Part shown: positions 10,736 through 23,002 of the stretch, one piece after another
Layout: every line of letters starts with the position of its first letter
Position numbering within the stretch: the stretch's first letter is position 1
NCBI GenBank assembly: GCA_028023455.1
Contig: JAQFVV010000141.1
Location: forward strand, 2,408,843 to 2,472,842
Reading direction: 5' to 3'
Origin: Epiperipatus broadwayi
Lineage: Eukaryota; Onychophora; Udeonychophora; Euonychophora; Peripatidae
DNA length: 64,000 nt
The notes under the pieces: generated by a model
The model's database searches: none
Told to the model about the DNA's origin: nothing
Seen by the model: only the letters and a program-made list of their open reading frames with translations
Translations under genes and position numbers: made by a program

Positions 10736-13700
10736 ATTCAAGCATTCGTCACACAGTGTGTTATACATTTTGATGTTTTTATCTATAAAATATGCATTTC
10801 TTTGTATAAAATCAGAAAATCCAAATTATTTAAAAATGTGATGAATAGTTACTTGTCTTTTCTTTTATCATCAAAATTGTTTAATAAAATATGAAAAAGT
10901 ATTTATGATTCTTTACAATTCTAATATCAGCATTTACATTCAATTTCATTTGTATTTCATCTTAATCCCAAAACAAGAAAAAACCTATCTTATTTCCTCT
11001 TGAAAAATAACAATAATGCAATCCAAAATTATTCATTATTTTTCTTTCATAAAATACAATTCTATACAATATAATAACTGTTGAAATTAAGATAGTGATA
11101 TGATGTGTAGGACATAAAGGAATGACTAGAATAAAGACTCAAAAGTATAGAACATTTAATAATCCACATGGAAAGCATGTGCAAGAATAGGTATGACTTT
11201 TCTGCTCAATACCTTCAAAAATAATGTCCAGACTATTTATTCAACTCCTACAGATCATTATAAAATACGAAAATATTACCACTGTCCACGGAAAATACAT
11301 ACAAGACACAGGGTTATGTTAACTGTACTTGCATAAAACTACTAAGGTAAAAATATAGGCTATATTTTTATCCTCTTCATAAATCCTACATATAAGCATC
11401 CATGAGTTTCTTTATATATACTCACTCAGTCACTACCGATTAAAACTCCAAAATAGATCTAACAATCTACATTGCAAAATAACTAGCATTACTCCTAATA
11501 ACAAACAAAGTTAACATATGATACTATCAATACACTACTACTCTAATAATAGGTTTTATTCACTTAAAACTCTGCAATAAAAATACAAATGCCTTTTTTT
11601 TTAAAAAAATATTAAAATCAATATTCAAATATTTCAAAAAATATGGTTCATTCCGTAAAGAATCATAAAAAGTTATGAACATCAAAAATTATATAAAACT
11701 TTTTAATATAAAAAAGAAAATGTGTTTGCATATGTCTTTTAAAATCATAGCTTATATCTGACAATAATTAAAAAAATTGTATGTGTAATTAACACACACA
11801 TACTCATGTTCAGCTACTCACATAATAAGAGCAACATATTCAAATATATTCCAAGCAACTCTAGAAAAATAAATAAATAAAAAAATGTATGTCATATAAT
11901 AACTAACAATTTTAAAATTATCTAATGACTCTACACTTGCAAGTCACTACTTAGATGTTTTCCAGTCCAAATTCAGCAATAAGAAAACATATTAATCAAA
12001 AATATCAGTCATTCAGTTACCAATTGTACTTAAAAATGTTTTGCAAAAACTTTAAAATATTAAAAGGTTTTTTAAAGATTATTAATGTTGTTAGAAGAAA
12101 TAAAAATATTTAAAATGTAACCTTTTTTATCCTAGCAATACATTATAATGCTAAAGGTTAGTATATTTAAAATAATAATTCAAAACTAAATTTATGTAAG
12201 TCCAACTCTTGTCTTTTCTCCATAAGTTTAATAAAAGGTTTTTCATTCCAATACAATATTTTCAAACAGAAATTCCCCTGGACAGTTGCTCTGAGATGGA
12301 CATTGTCTGAAAGTCTTTCTAATAACATGTGTTTTCTTCTAGCAGCATGTAAACTCAAAACTAAAAAAAAATGTCTAATTTTAAATCCAAGAAAATTTGA
12401 AAAATCAACTGTTCATCATGTTATGGGAAGTTTATAAATGCAGTCAATTATCTTTAGATTTCTCAGAATAACAGCAATTTATGTGATATCACTTGAAATA
12501 TTTCTATAGGTAAGTTCCAGTGTTTTTTCCATTCACGTGAATTCTTCAGCTTCAGAGGCATCATTATCAGTCATCCAAAATTCATACATATGTTAGAAAA
12601 AAATAGGCATTTTTTTATTCTATTCAAATTATTATTTTATAATAATGCAGATATATAGTACTTAATAACTTTATATTTTACTATTCCATGAATTAACCAT
12701 TTAGTCCTGATAATATTATTTATATTATCCATTAATTTTTTTTTAAATGTATATTTAAGTAAACAAGTTTTTATTATATTCAAATCTTTACATATTTTTG
12801 ACAAAAACATGTCAAAGTAATTATATCCATAATAACTTATACTTTCATTTTTTTTTAAAGATTTAACTATTTTTTTATAAAAAAATAAATATCTCTTTAA
12901 ATTGCTGTACTTTTAAAATATAGTCAATAGTATAATACAGAATGACACTCTTTTTTATACTATACTTTCATCTTGACTATTTTCATAACTTTCAATTGAA
13001 AATTGAATTTAGTTTTCAGTCTTTTTATGGTAATTATATTCTTCAAATAATAAAATTTAAAAGTCTTTAAAATAGTATAAACAAACATGTTAGTTCTCCA
13101 AGTGATATTTCCAAATAATATCCTCCTTAAACTCCAAAGTACTGTATAAAAATGATTATAAAAGTTTTGAATTAATATGAGAAATATTATATTTTCCTCT
13201 ATAAATGTTATGCATATTATTTCAGATAGAAATTCCATAATTCACTGTGAATTTGATTTAATTTCAAATAGAAAAAAACCAGCAGGAAATGTAGTGGTTT
13301 AGTGAGACATTTTTGCTTTGACTTTAATAGAATTTTCAATCCTTTCCACTGTTAAAAATAGTAAAATTTAAAAATTGAAACTAATTGACTTATAATAATA
13401 CTGAGTACTACAAAAAATAAAATAAAACAGTAATAAATGGTAGACTACGTGACAAGTGACAAGTAAATCACAAGAAGTGAGAGCATTCATTTCTATACTA
13501 GTTCTAACTCACAATCTGATTGGTTACCTGAATCTTAACTTACAACACTAATTTACATAAATGTCAATTCTACATTCTAAAACTTAGAAACAAAACCATG
13601 AGTCATATTATAAGACTAATATTATTAAAATATTTAATTCTAAAGTTAATTGTACACTTTTACCCAACAAATTAAACACTTTAAAATAAGATATTTTAAA

Positions 13701-14450
13701 TAATCCTTTATCAATTTATCTTTGTTAATTAGGACTAATTTTTAAAGACAACTAATTAAATAATTTCTTATATTTTATTTTTATGGTAATGAAATGTCTT
13801 CAATTTTAAAACAATTTGAAAAATAATTTTGAAACTTTCTTTAAAAACCTTGCAAGCACACAAGAAAAATACATGAATTATCAGTCACATGACCAAAAAA
13901 TCCCAGACAAATGTGTTGCAATTTTTTATATTCACTGTCTGAAAATGGAACTAATTAAATATTTAAGTACCAAATATTGTGTTGTAAATATATATATATA
14001 TATATATAATAGTAGAATTTGGAATAATAATTTTGACATCATTTAAACAATAAAGAAAATTGAATACTTTTGTACATCCCACAAAATACTACACTATTAA
14101 TTTATAATTAATAAATTTAACTCTACTTTTATTAAATACATTTAATATCTTATTTATTTTTAAATCATTATTTTAAAATTAGCTTACAACACTTTGTTTA
14201 ACAAGACTTTTAATACACAACTTTCATTACTATCATTATGACCAGTTATTCCAACCACACAATATTATAATATTTAGTTTTTTTGCAATCCTAGCATTTT
14301 AAACCAGCTTTTAAATATTTATAACTTTAAAAATCTTAACATTGCTTTTAAATACCCTATTAACATTGCTATATAATTTATAATCTTTAAATCCCTATTG
14401 CTCTTCAAATTTTTAAGAAATTGACTTACAAAGCCTACTTAGACCTAATA
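10736..14450. other. intergenic, no gene recognised
   Basis: AT-rich sequence without coding-like frames. Short open frames (for example 12167-12358 minus and 12960-13238 minus) have no recognisable domain. A short TA tract sits near 13989-14008. Confidence 0.6.
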
Positions 14451-14456
14451 AAAAGG

Positions 14457-14457
14457 G

Positions 14458-14499
<42 letters not shown>

Positions 14500-14549
14500 C
14501 TTTGAAGAAGTACAGACATCGAATTATAATATATATATATATATATATG
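14457..14549. repeat. TA tracts, first one palindromic
   Basis: GTAA-(TA)n-TTAC at 14457-14502, then 28 bp of unique DNA and a second TA run at about 14529-14549. Confidence 0.9.
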
Positions 14550-14894
14550 TAAAATAAATAAAATGTCCATCAAAAAAAAAATTGTAATTACAAATGAATT
14601 AATAAATTTAACAGTTTACAAACTATTACAAACAATCCTTAAATCTGCAGAAGTACTTTTGGTTAATTTCTTAAACCTACCTCATCTGCCATTAAATTCA
14701 AAAACAAAAACAGAAGCAAACATTATCAATTCAAATTCCACAAATCTCATATTTTATTAATGTTAGCAGCTTGTCAATTTATTAAATGCATTTTATTCCT
14801 GTTTACAAAAATTGCCTCTTTAATTCTTCTTTTACTGTGGTTTCTCTCCTCATGAAGAATTTTCACATTTTCAAAATCAAATTTAAATATATAT

Positions 14895-15504
14895 TTACAA
14901 GTTTTTTTTTTGATCAAAGAAAACTGAAGGAGATATTAAATCACCATTATTTTTACTTTTTACACACTTGTATACCAATTCATGCTCCTTCAATCTCTTC
15001 TTAATACTGCAACTAGATTCACCTATATATGACAGCATACAATCACAAAAAATTTGATATATGTCATTACTTTTCTGCTTGACAGGTATGACATCCTTAG
15101 AATTATTTACTAATATATTAATATTGTTTGGAATGTAGAATGAAACGTTAAACACATTCTTATATAAATCCTTAAAAAATTTCACTTGTGGATTTGAAAT
15201 AAATGGAATAAATATCAATTGTTTACTTTAATCTTCATTTCCCTTAAATTATTATAACATTTTATAAATTGACATACATTATTGTTTATTTGTTCTATTT
15301 TATAACCAACATCAAGCAATTCCTTAGCAAATATTTCAATATTTTTCAGTTGATCACTTTGGTAATGACATAATTTTTCATTCCGAATCAAAAAAGATCT
15401 AAAACTTGCCATCTTATGCATCATTGGTACTTTTGATTTACAATTTATATATCTGCTTTTTTGCAGTGGCTTAATTATTAGTTTATAATTTAATATACTG
15501 TTAT
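14895..15504 (-). pseudogene. Penelope-like element family D, C-terminal part (RT thumb and GIY-YIG)
   Basis: On the minus strand, the first segment (15504-15215) begins with the RT block MMITRDNSILNYK, then a KPLQKSRYINCKSK block and MMHKMASF, the equivalents of the KPT..RYL..SNHP region of PLEs. The second segment (15218-14895) holds the endonuclease: NDIYQIFCDCMLSYIGESS, then KKRLKEHE. The GIY motif is IYQ and the YIG is intact. The two segments overlap in different frames, so there is a frameshift near 15216. This is the downstream half of the element whose upstream half is at 18047-19444. Confidence 0.8.
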
Positions 15505-18046
15505 CTCTTGTAATCATCACACGATCACATTTCCTATACTAGCACATTAATTGTTGATAAACAGAGCAAAACTCTCCATACAGTATTGCCACCTGTGCTA
15601 AACAGAGTAATCAATGGATGCCAGAAGGCTTGTGCATAAAATCCCTATCTAATGCCTACTCATCCAATATCCCCAGACTAGTTTCTGACTTGTGGCCTTC
15701 GTCTGTGAGGAGCTTTGGATCTGAGAGCACTGCATCTAAATCTTAGAATCTAATGCAACCCTCTAGCAACCACCTTTTATCTCTACTTAACTACAAAACT
15801 ATGAGAATGAAATTGGAAAACACAAAAAATATTTTTAATCTAAGCTCAATAGCTTATATAGTCATATGGGTTTAAACTCAGTTCAGAACCCATACATTTT
15901 GATGTCTTTGGCTCTTTTACAACCCTAGCCACCACTATCCTATTAGGCTGGATTGGTGTTAAACCATTAAGCATCACATGATGACATTTCCTATACTAAC
16001 ACATTAATTGTTGATAAACAGAGAAAAACTCTCCATACAGTATTGCCACCTGTGCTAAACATAGTAATCAGTGGATGCCAGAAGGCTTGTGCATAAAATC
16101 CCTATCTAATGCCTACTCATCCAATATCCCCAGACTAGTTTCTGGCTTGTGGCCTTCGTCAGTGAGGATCTTTGGATCTGAGAGCACTGCATCTAGATTT
16201 TAAAATCTAATGCAATGCAACCCTCTAGCAACAAGTTTTTATCTCTACTTAACTACAAAACTATGAGAATAAAATTGAAAACACAAAAATATTTTCAATC
16301 TAAGCTCAATAGCTTATATAGTCATATGGGTCTGAACTCAGTTCAGCACCCATACATTTTGGTGTCTTTGGCTCTTTTACAACCATAGCCACCACTATCC
16401 TATTAGGCAAGATTGGTGTTAAACCATTAAGCATCACATGATCACATTTCCTATACTAGCACATTAATTGTTGATAAACAGAGCAAAACTCTCCATACAG
16501 TATTGTCACCTGTGCTAAACAGAGTAAACAATGGATGCCAGAAGGCTTGTGCATAAAATCCCTATCTAATGCCTACTCATTCAATATTCCCAGACTAGTT
16601 TCTGGCTTGTGGCCTTAGTCAGTGAGGAGCTTTGGATTTGAGAGCACTGCATCTAGATCTTAGGATCTAATGCAACCGTCTAGCAACCACCTTTTGTCTC
16701 TACTTAACTACAAAACTATGAGAATGAGCATAAAATCCCTATCTAATGCCTACTCATCCAATATCCCCAGACTAGTTTCTGGCTTGTGGCATTCGTCAGT
16801 GAGGAGCTTTGGATCTGAGAGCACTGCATCTAGATCTTAGGATCTATTGCAACCCTCTAGCAACCACCTTTTGTCTCTACTTAACTACAAAACTATGAGA
16901 ATGAAATTGAAAACATGAAAAATATTTTTAATCTAAGCTCAATAGCTTATATAGTCATATGCGTCTGAACTCAGTTCAACACCCATACATTTTGGTGTCT
17001 TTGGCTCTTTTACAACCATAGCCACCACTATCCTATTAGGCAGGATTGGTGTTAAACCATTCAGCATCACATGATCACATTTCCTATACTAGCACATTAA
17101 TTGTTGATAACAGAGCAAACTCTCCATACAGTATTGCCACCTGTGCTAAGCAGAGTAATCAATGGATGCCAGAAGGCTTGTGCATAAAATCCCTATCTAA
17201 TGCCTACTCATCCAATATCTCCAGACTAGTTTCTGGCTTGTGGCCTTCGTCAATGAGAAGCTTTGGATCTGAAAGCACTGCATCTAGATCTTAGGATCTA
17301 ATGCAACCCTCTAGCAACCACCTTTTATCTCTATTTAACCACAAAACTATGAGAATGAAATTCAAAACACAAAAAATATTTTCAATCTAAGCTTAAGAGC
17401 TTATATAGTCATATGCTCTCAGATCCAAAGCTCCTCAGTAATGAAGGTCACAAGCCAGAAACTAGTCTGGGGATATTGGATGAGTAGGCATTAGATAGGT
17501 ATTTTATGCACAAGCCTTCTGGCATCCATTGATTACTCTGTTTAGCACAGGTGGCAATACTGTATGGAGAGTTTTGCTCTGTTTATCAACAATTAATGTG
17601 CTAGTATAGAAAATGTGATCATGTGATGCTTAATGGTTTAACACCAATCCTGCCTAATAGGATAGTGGTGACTATGGTTGTAAAAGAGCCAAAGACACCA
17701 AAATGTATGGGTGCTGAACTGAGTTCAGACACATATGACTATATAAGCTATTGAGCTTAGGTTGAAAATATTTTTTTGTGTTTTCAATTTCATTCTCATA
17801 GTTTTGTAGTTAAGTAGAGATAAAAGGTGGTTGCTAGAGAGTTGCATTAGATCCTAAGATCTAGATGCAGTGCTCTCAGATCCAATGCTCCTCACTGATG
17901 AAGGCCACAAGCCAGAAACTAGTCTGGGGATATTGGATGAGTAGGCATTAGATAGGGATTTTATGCACAAGCCTTCTGGCATCCATTGATTACTCTGTTT
18001 AGCACAGGTGGCAATACTGTATGGAGAGTTTTGCTCTTGTAATCAT
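15505..18046. mobile_element. foldback-like array element inserted in PLE D, with target duplication
   Basis: Flanked by exact copies of CTCTTGTAATCAT (15505-15517 and 18034-18046), of which 9-13 bp is the duplication because the outer bases also occur in the element. Inside are direct units starting GATCACATTTCC at 15523, 15980, 16440 and 17073, with a period of about 457-460 bp. One unit is lengthened by a partial internal duplication of about 174 bp near 16727-16930. From about 17416 to 18033 the units run in the opposite direction. The right end (inverse of CAAAACTCTCCATACAGTATTGCCACC) matches the start of each direct unit's body. No protein is encoded. Confidence 0.85.
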
Positions 18047-19444
18047 TAAATCTAAATATTTAATATATTGTTCTGTTCCTTTTCAATAGTTCATTTCAAG
18101 CCATTCAACTTATTTAATTTATCTGCAAGCAAATTTATACTATTAGTATTTCCACAAACAAAAACCCCATCATATATCTTTTGTAAATTTTAATATTTCC
18201 AAAAGTACACATATTTAATATACTACTCTCATATGTAGATAAAACAAAATTGCAAACTTGTGCAACTACCAGTTAGACCCATAGGCCAACCTTTAGACAT
18301 TTTATAATATTGACCTTCAAAAGATGCAACAGTGTTATCATTAAAAAAATTTAAAGAATCAATAATAAATTTTATCATTTATTTACAAATTCTTTTACTT
18401 TTTAATGCATGTTCATTTATTTTTATAGAATTCATTCTATCAATAGATACATACATTTCTTTAACATCCAATGACGCAATAACATCATTTTCATCAATCA
18501 TCAAATTGTTAATACTATTTACAAAGTCAAACGATGAAGCAGTAGTATTTTCCCCAAATCCTAAAAAGTTTTGTAAATATTTACCAATATATTTAGGAGT
18601 TTGATATATGAAAGAACCATCAAAGTCTATCATAACTCGCAAAGGATTACCTTCTTTATGTAATTTTATATTTGCAAAAATACGAGGACATATAGCACAA
18701 GAAGGATATATCATATAGTATACATTATTACTTACAGCTTTATTTTTAGAACTTTTTAAAATATTGTTAATAAATTTTATTCTTTGCCCGTCCATATTAT
18801 AATCTTCTATCAAAATGAACTCAAGTTTGTCCATTTGCATTTTACCGTTATCAATATATTGATATTTCATCACATACAGCAAATCTTTGTCTTCTTTCAA
18901 GCAAATCATTCTTCAGTCTCCGTTTAAATTCCGAAATAGCCAATTGCCATGATGTATCATAAGGCATTGTGTTAAATTTATTACAATTAATTTTCTTAAT
19001 AATATCATCAGCAAAATTATCATTACCAGGAATCATTTCAAATGAATTTTGAACAGCTGCAATTAGTTCCAAATTATAATCATTCCAAATACCACCGACT
19101 TATTTAGCTCCGTGATTTAAAACGTATTTCTGAATTAAATGTATCCTATTATTTGATAAATTAATAAAGTTTAACTTATTATAAGCATTTGAATATCGCT
19201 TATTAAAAAAATCATCAACTTTTTTCTCAAATTTATTATATAATTTACGTTCAATTAATTTAAATCCATTTTCACAAACAATTTTATATTCGTTCCAAGC
19301 ACACCATTCATTTAAAATTATTAAATGTTCAATTGCTTTCAAATATTTTCGAATATAAAAAAGTTGCCTTTTAATAATATTATTTAAAATGATTAATTTT
19401 AATTTATCCAAACATTTTGGTATTAAATTTATATAGCTGTTCAA
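18047..19444 (-). pseudogene. Penelope-like element family D, N-terminal part (RT)
   Basis: Minus-strand segments in order: 19444-19100 (N-terminal region ending in an INLSNNRIHLIQKYVLNHGAK-like block, the 'NLS..L...G' block of PLEs), 19072-18851, and 18909-18379 with the fingers motif FANIKLHKEGNPLRVMID and motif A (VIASLDVKEMYVSID). Between 18378 and 18047 the broken frame still shows a motif B remnant (SKGWPMG). The pieces are in different frames. The coding sense continues at 15504, which shows that the array element at 15505-18046 inserted into an existing PLE. Confidence 0.78.
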
Positions 19445-20650
19445 CTTTATGCTATAACAATTCGGGAATACCTGAAAAACTGTACAATTCTTGAAAAAAA
19501 ACGAAGTTTATCTAATTGCTACATTGTTATGTTTAAATTTGAGAGTTCTGCAACATACACGAACAACATGTTTCCATCCCTGTTTAAATTATGATTTGGA
19601 TTCAATAAAATTTCCATGTGCTTCCAGTTTATATTTTGGTGAGAAATCAATTCTCACTAATCATATTAAAACCTGAAAGCAATTCAGATAAGATCACAGA
19701 CCACAAAATTAAATATGTTATTTTACTTAGGAGTTTAGTCTTTAGAATTCTAATATGTTATCTAAATGTTAGACAATTATCAAACTAATTGTTAATAGAG
19801 TCAGATATACATAATTGTGTAGGTTACTTACTTTTTATTTATTTCTTAGGTAAATAAACATCCAGTTTGCAGTAATAACTTATGGGTCTAGGATTTAAAG
19901 AAGTAGGTCACCCCTTTCTCTTCAATTCAGTTTTATGGTAAATTAATCTGAAATCCTGATTTGTTCAGAATTTATTGTTATAATTTAAAGAAAATAATGA
20001 ATAAAGTAAGCTAAAACCTCCTATAATCACTCTTGGTACCTATGCATATTTATAATTAGCTATTGAGAAAGGCTCCATTACAATTGGCAACCAATGAATG
20101 ACCATACATTTTTCGGGTTATAGTAGGATTATTATTTCCCATTGCACATTTACAATTCATTACTATATATATATATATGATGTGAATAAAATTGAAATAA
20201 AATTCATAATTTCTATTTTAAAATAACATTTGGAATTACTGATATTCTTACAATACATTCAACTTTTATAATAACAATTCGATTATTAAAACTTTTATTT
20301 TATTTAGTTTTTGATTTCTTTCTCTGCCTTTCATTTTAATTACAGAAAACCATAACCATAAAGCAATGCAGAAACTAGACTGTTCTTTTTCATTATGCAT
20401 ATAATGCTACTAACAAATTTTATACTCACATCAGTTCGAAATAACAATACATAAAATATCCATAACAATGTTATATGCTTGATACTTTCATACATACTTT
20501 TGTGTGAGAATGGTGTAGTAAAATTTACACTACATCTATATTATTAATTAAAATAATTCATTTAAGAAAAATAGTTTTTTTTATTCTTGCTATTTAATTT
20601 TGGAATTTATAACACTTTATTATGCTTTAACAATATTTACAAAGTATATA
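19445..20650. other. intergenic, no gene recognised
   Basis: AT-rich, with a short TA run at 20164-20179. Nothing else recognised. Confidence 0.55.
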
Positions 20651-20652
20651 TA

Positions 20653-20975
20653 AAAGACAGTTTGCGGGTTCATCCGTGTTAAGACATTTTATTTTTTGTA
20701 TTAGTATACTGACGTTTCGAATTGATCACACAGATTCTTCTATTTGGAAACATTTTTTTTAATAAATTGTTTTTCTCTTCACCATATTTTGATTTAACAT
20801 TTTTACTATTGGTGAAACTTTAATGCTATTTTCTAATCAGTGATTGTAACGCCTCTACAACCGTCTTTCTACCTTTTATAACCTAGTACATACATGATCT
20901 GTGTGATCAAGTCCAAACGTACGATATATTGATATAAAAAATATCTTAACACCGATGAACCCAAAATATGTCTTT
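20653..20975. repeat. inverted pair of PLE-like 3' ends
   Basis: The left arm (20653-20742) reads GGGTTCATCCGTGTTAAGA then GACGTTTCGAATTGATCACACAGAT. The right arm (20886-20975) is its inverse (ATCTGTGTGATCAAGTCCAAACGTACG then TCTTAACACCGATGAACCC). The GAAACGTC and the helix-like ATCTGTGTGATC recall the ribozyme-bearing ends of PLEs, but the CTGANGA core is eroded in both arms. About 140 bp of unrelated sequence lies between them. Confidence 0.6.
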
Positions 20976-21470
20976 TATATGTGCAACCCGTGAATATCTT
21001 CGTATCAATATATATATATTAGCTATTCCAATATACCAATACAAACAATACTTAATCAACTGACAGGCAGCTAACGGAATTGTGGGAAGGTTAGCCTTTA
21101 AAGTTTTTGTTAAGAAAGACTACGAGAGTAGTCTAATAGTCAAAAGCGTTCTTAAGTGGATAAAATTTTTAGTTACATTTTACATATAGAAATATTCAAT
21201 TGTAAGATTACGTATATTGATTTGAAGAAACACAGAGAGTGAATTATATATATGTGTGTGTGCGTGTGTGTGTTATAATAATACTGAACATGGCATTCAT
21301 CTTCCAGACTCTGAGCTTACTTTATTAGTTTAGAAATAACAGACAATATCAAATACAAATTAATTCAAATATCAGTGACAACATTTATAAATATTTTCCC
21401 ATCATTAATTTTTCTAAAAAAGTTATATTTTTAATTGAATAAACTAAATTGCTATAGTTATTCTTATATA

Positions 21471-22427
21471 TTAAACATGACTTTGAACACAATTAAATGT
21501 AATTACATTCACAAAAGCGTTTTTGAAGCTTTTATTTGTAATACTATAAATAATTGGGCCACAAATTGAGTGTGAAAGAGTGAAAATCATTGTCACTCTC
21601 ATTAACTTTACAGGAAGTTGGAAAAAAAAATTAATGGCCATTGCAATAGGAGCAGGGATAAAAGATAAAATAAAAATTATAAATATGACAAACATTGTTT
21701 TAGTTAATTTGACATTTTGTGCAGACCGGCGATTCCATACTTCTGATGAATTACCATGCAATAAATTGGCCTCTGAAGTTTTAATAACTTTAAATATTTT
21801 ATGATATGAAATACCAATAGTAAAAATAGCGGGAAAAACCACAAAAAGTAAATTTACAAGCATAAAACATATTGTATTGATATCAATCACTAGAAAACAC
21901 TCATTGAAAATATAGTTATATTTCACTTGAAACAAACCAGATGAAAATAGAAAAATATTTAGAGACATTGGATACATCCACCCAGCTGATAACATAAATA
22001 TAACGTTAAATTTAGTATATATTTTATTATAAACTGAAGAACTTCTGCAAATGAGAAAGTAACGATTAAGAGCAATTTGTGAAGATACCAACACTATTTC
22101 GACACCTCCTAATATAAAAAAGAAAAAGGAGAAATAACATCCAAATTCCACACTTTTATTCAAAATGAAATTGTAAAAGGAATGTGGTGCAGATATTCCT
22201 CCTACAAACAAATCTGATAAAGATAAATTAGCGATGTAAATGTAAGGTAATGTTCTCAAATTTCTAAATGTTACTATTGATATTAATACTAATAAATTGC
22301 CTACTAAAGACAATATATGTATTATAAACGTAATTATCATGTCAATGTATTCATAGGCTGTAAAACTTTGTTTATGTAAATCAGAGTTATTTGAATTTAT
22401 GTATTTAGAAATATTTAAGGCCTCCAT
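21471..22427 (-). CDS. rhodopsin-class GPCR, melatonin-receptor-like, single exon
   Basis: A 318-residue seven-transmembrane receptor, expected in the plasma membrane and coupled to G proteins. Visible landmarks: N-glycosylation sites N5 and N13 in the extracellular tail; TM1 with G43-N44; TM2 with the LSLSD motif (D72); C97 at the top of TM3, expected to bridge to C177 in loop 2; NRY (121-123) in place of DRY; W150 in TM4; TM6 FILSFIPAP without the usual CWxP; TM7 GPIIY (290-294) in place of NPxxY. The NRYxxIC stretch with a following Y..iY is close to melatonin receptors, which also have NRY and a changed TM7 motif. The ligand cannot be read from sequence. The frame is complete, without introns, ending TAA at 21471. 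I chose the first Met because it leaves a normal short N-tail. No neighbouring host gene is seen. It could be a lineage-expanded orphan receptor. Confidence 0.85.
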   Translation of the reverse strand: MEALNISKYINSNNSDLHKQSFTAYEYIDMIITFIIHILSLVGNLLVLISIVTFRNLRTLPYIYIANLSLSDLFVGGISAPHSFYNFILNKSVEFGCYFSFFFFILGGVEIVLVSSQIALNRYFLICRSSSVYNKIYTKFNVIFMLSAGWMYPMSLNIFLFSSGLFQVKYNYIFNECFLVIDINTICFMLVNLLFVVFPAIFTIGISYHKIFKVIKTSEANLLHGNSSEVWNRRSAQNVKLTKTMFVIFIIFILSFIPAPIAMAINFFFQLPVKLMRVTMIFTLSHSICGPIIYSITNKSFKNAFVNVITFNCVQSHV

Positions 22428-23002
22428 TTGTAAAAAAAAATATCAATAACGGAAAGACTTATTAAATGCAATCACTTTTACTGAAAAGAAAAGAAGAAAA
22501 AATAATCAGATAATAATTGTGACATAAATTATGTGCAGTGATGTACATCATTAAAAACGTAAACACTTGGTCAATATCAATAACTATCAATAATTTTAAA
22601 CCAGTTGATAAGGAAATCTCCTTAGAAGAATAAGGGTAGAATTTAATCCTAAGTGGTCTAATATACAGACACTAAAGATTGCCACTTGAGTACACATATT
22701 CAAATTATTGAAAAAAAAAAAAGATTAAATGAATCTCATTAAACAGGCAATTTAAACCTCTTCTGTATGCATAATAATAAATAGAAATATATAACCTTAC
22801 AAACTGCAATTATAAATTTGAAATTACATCCAACAAATAAACAACTAAAAAACGGAATAATTTATCGACTTATGATAATAAAATACTGACAAGATGAATA
22901 TTACAATCCATAACAATAAATTGAACATATTGACTGTTTATTTTTACATGCACTATAAACTGTATAAAGTTAATATGTAAAATAACATTAATTGCACAAT
23001 AC
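22428..23002. other. intergenic between GPCR and LTR element
   Basis: AT-rich and upstream of the GPCR start. It would contain the receptor's promoter, but I see no distinct core promoter element. Confidence 0.4.

Noticed and set aside
13816-14046. Possible small gene of 76 codons
   Set aside because: Low-complexity AT-rich translation ending in a TA repeat; no domain and no supporting context.
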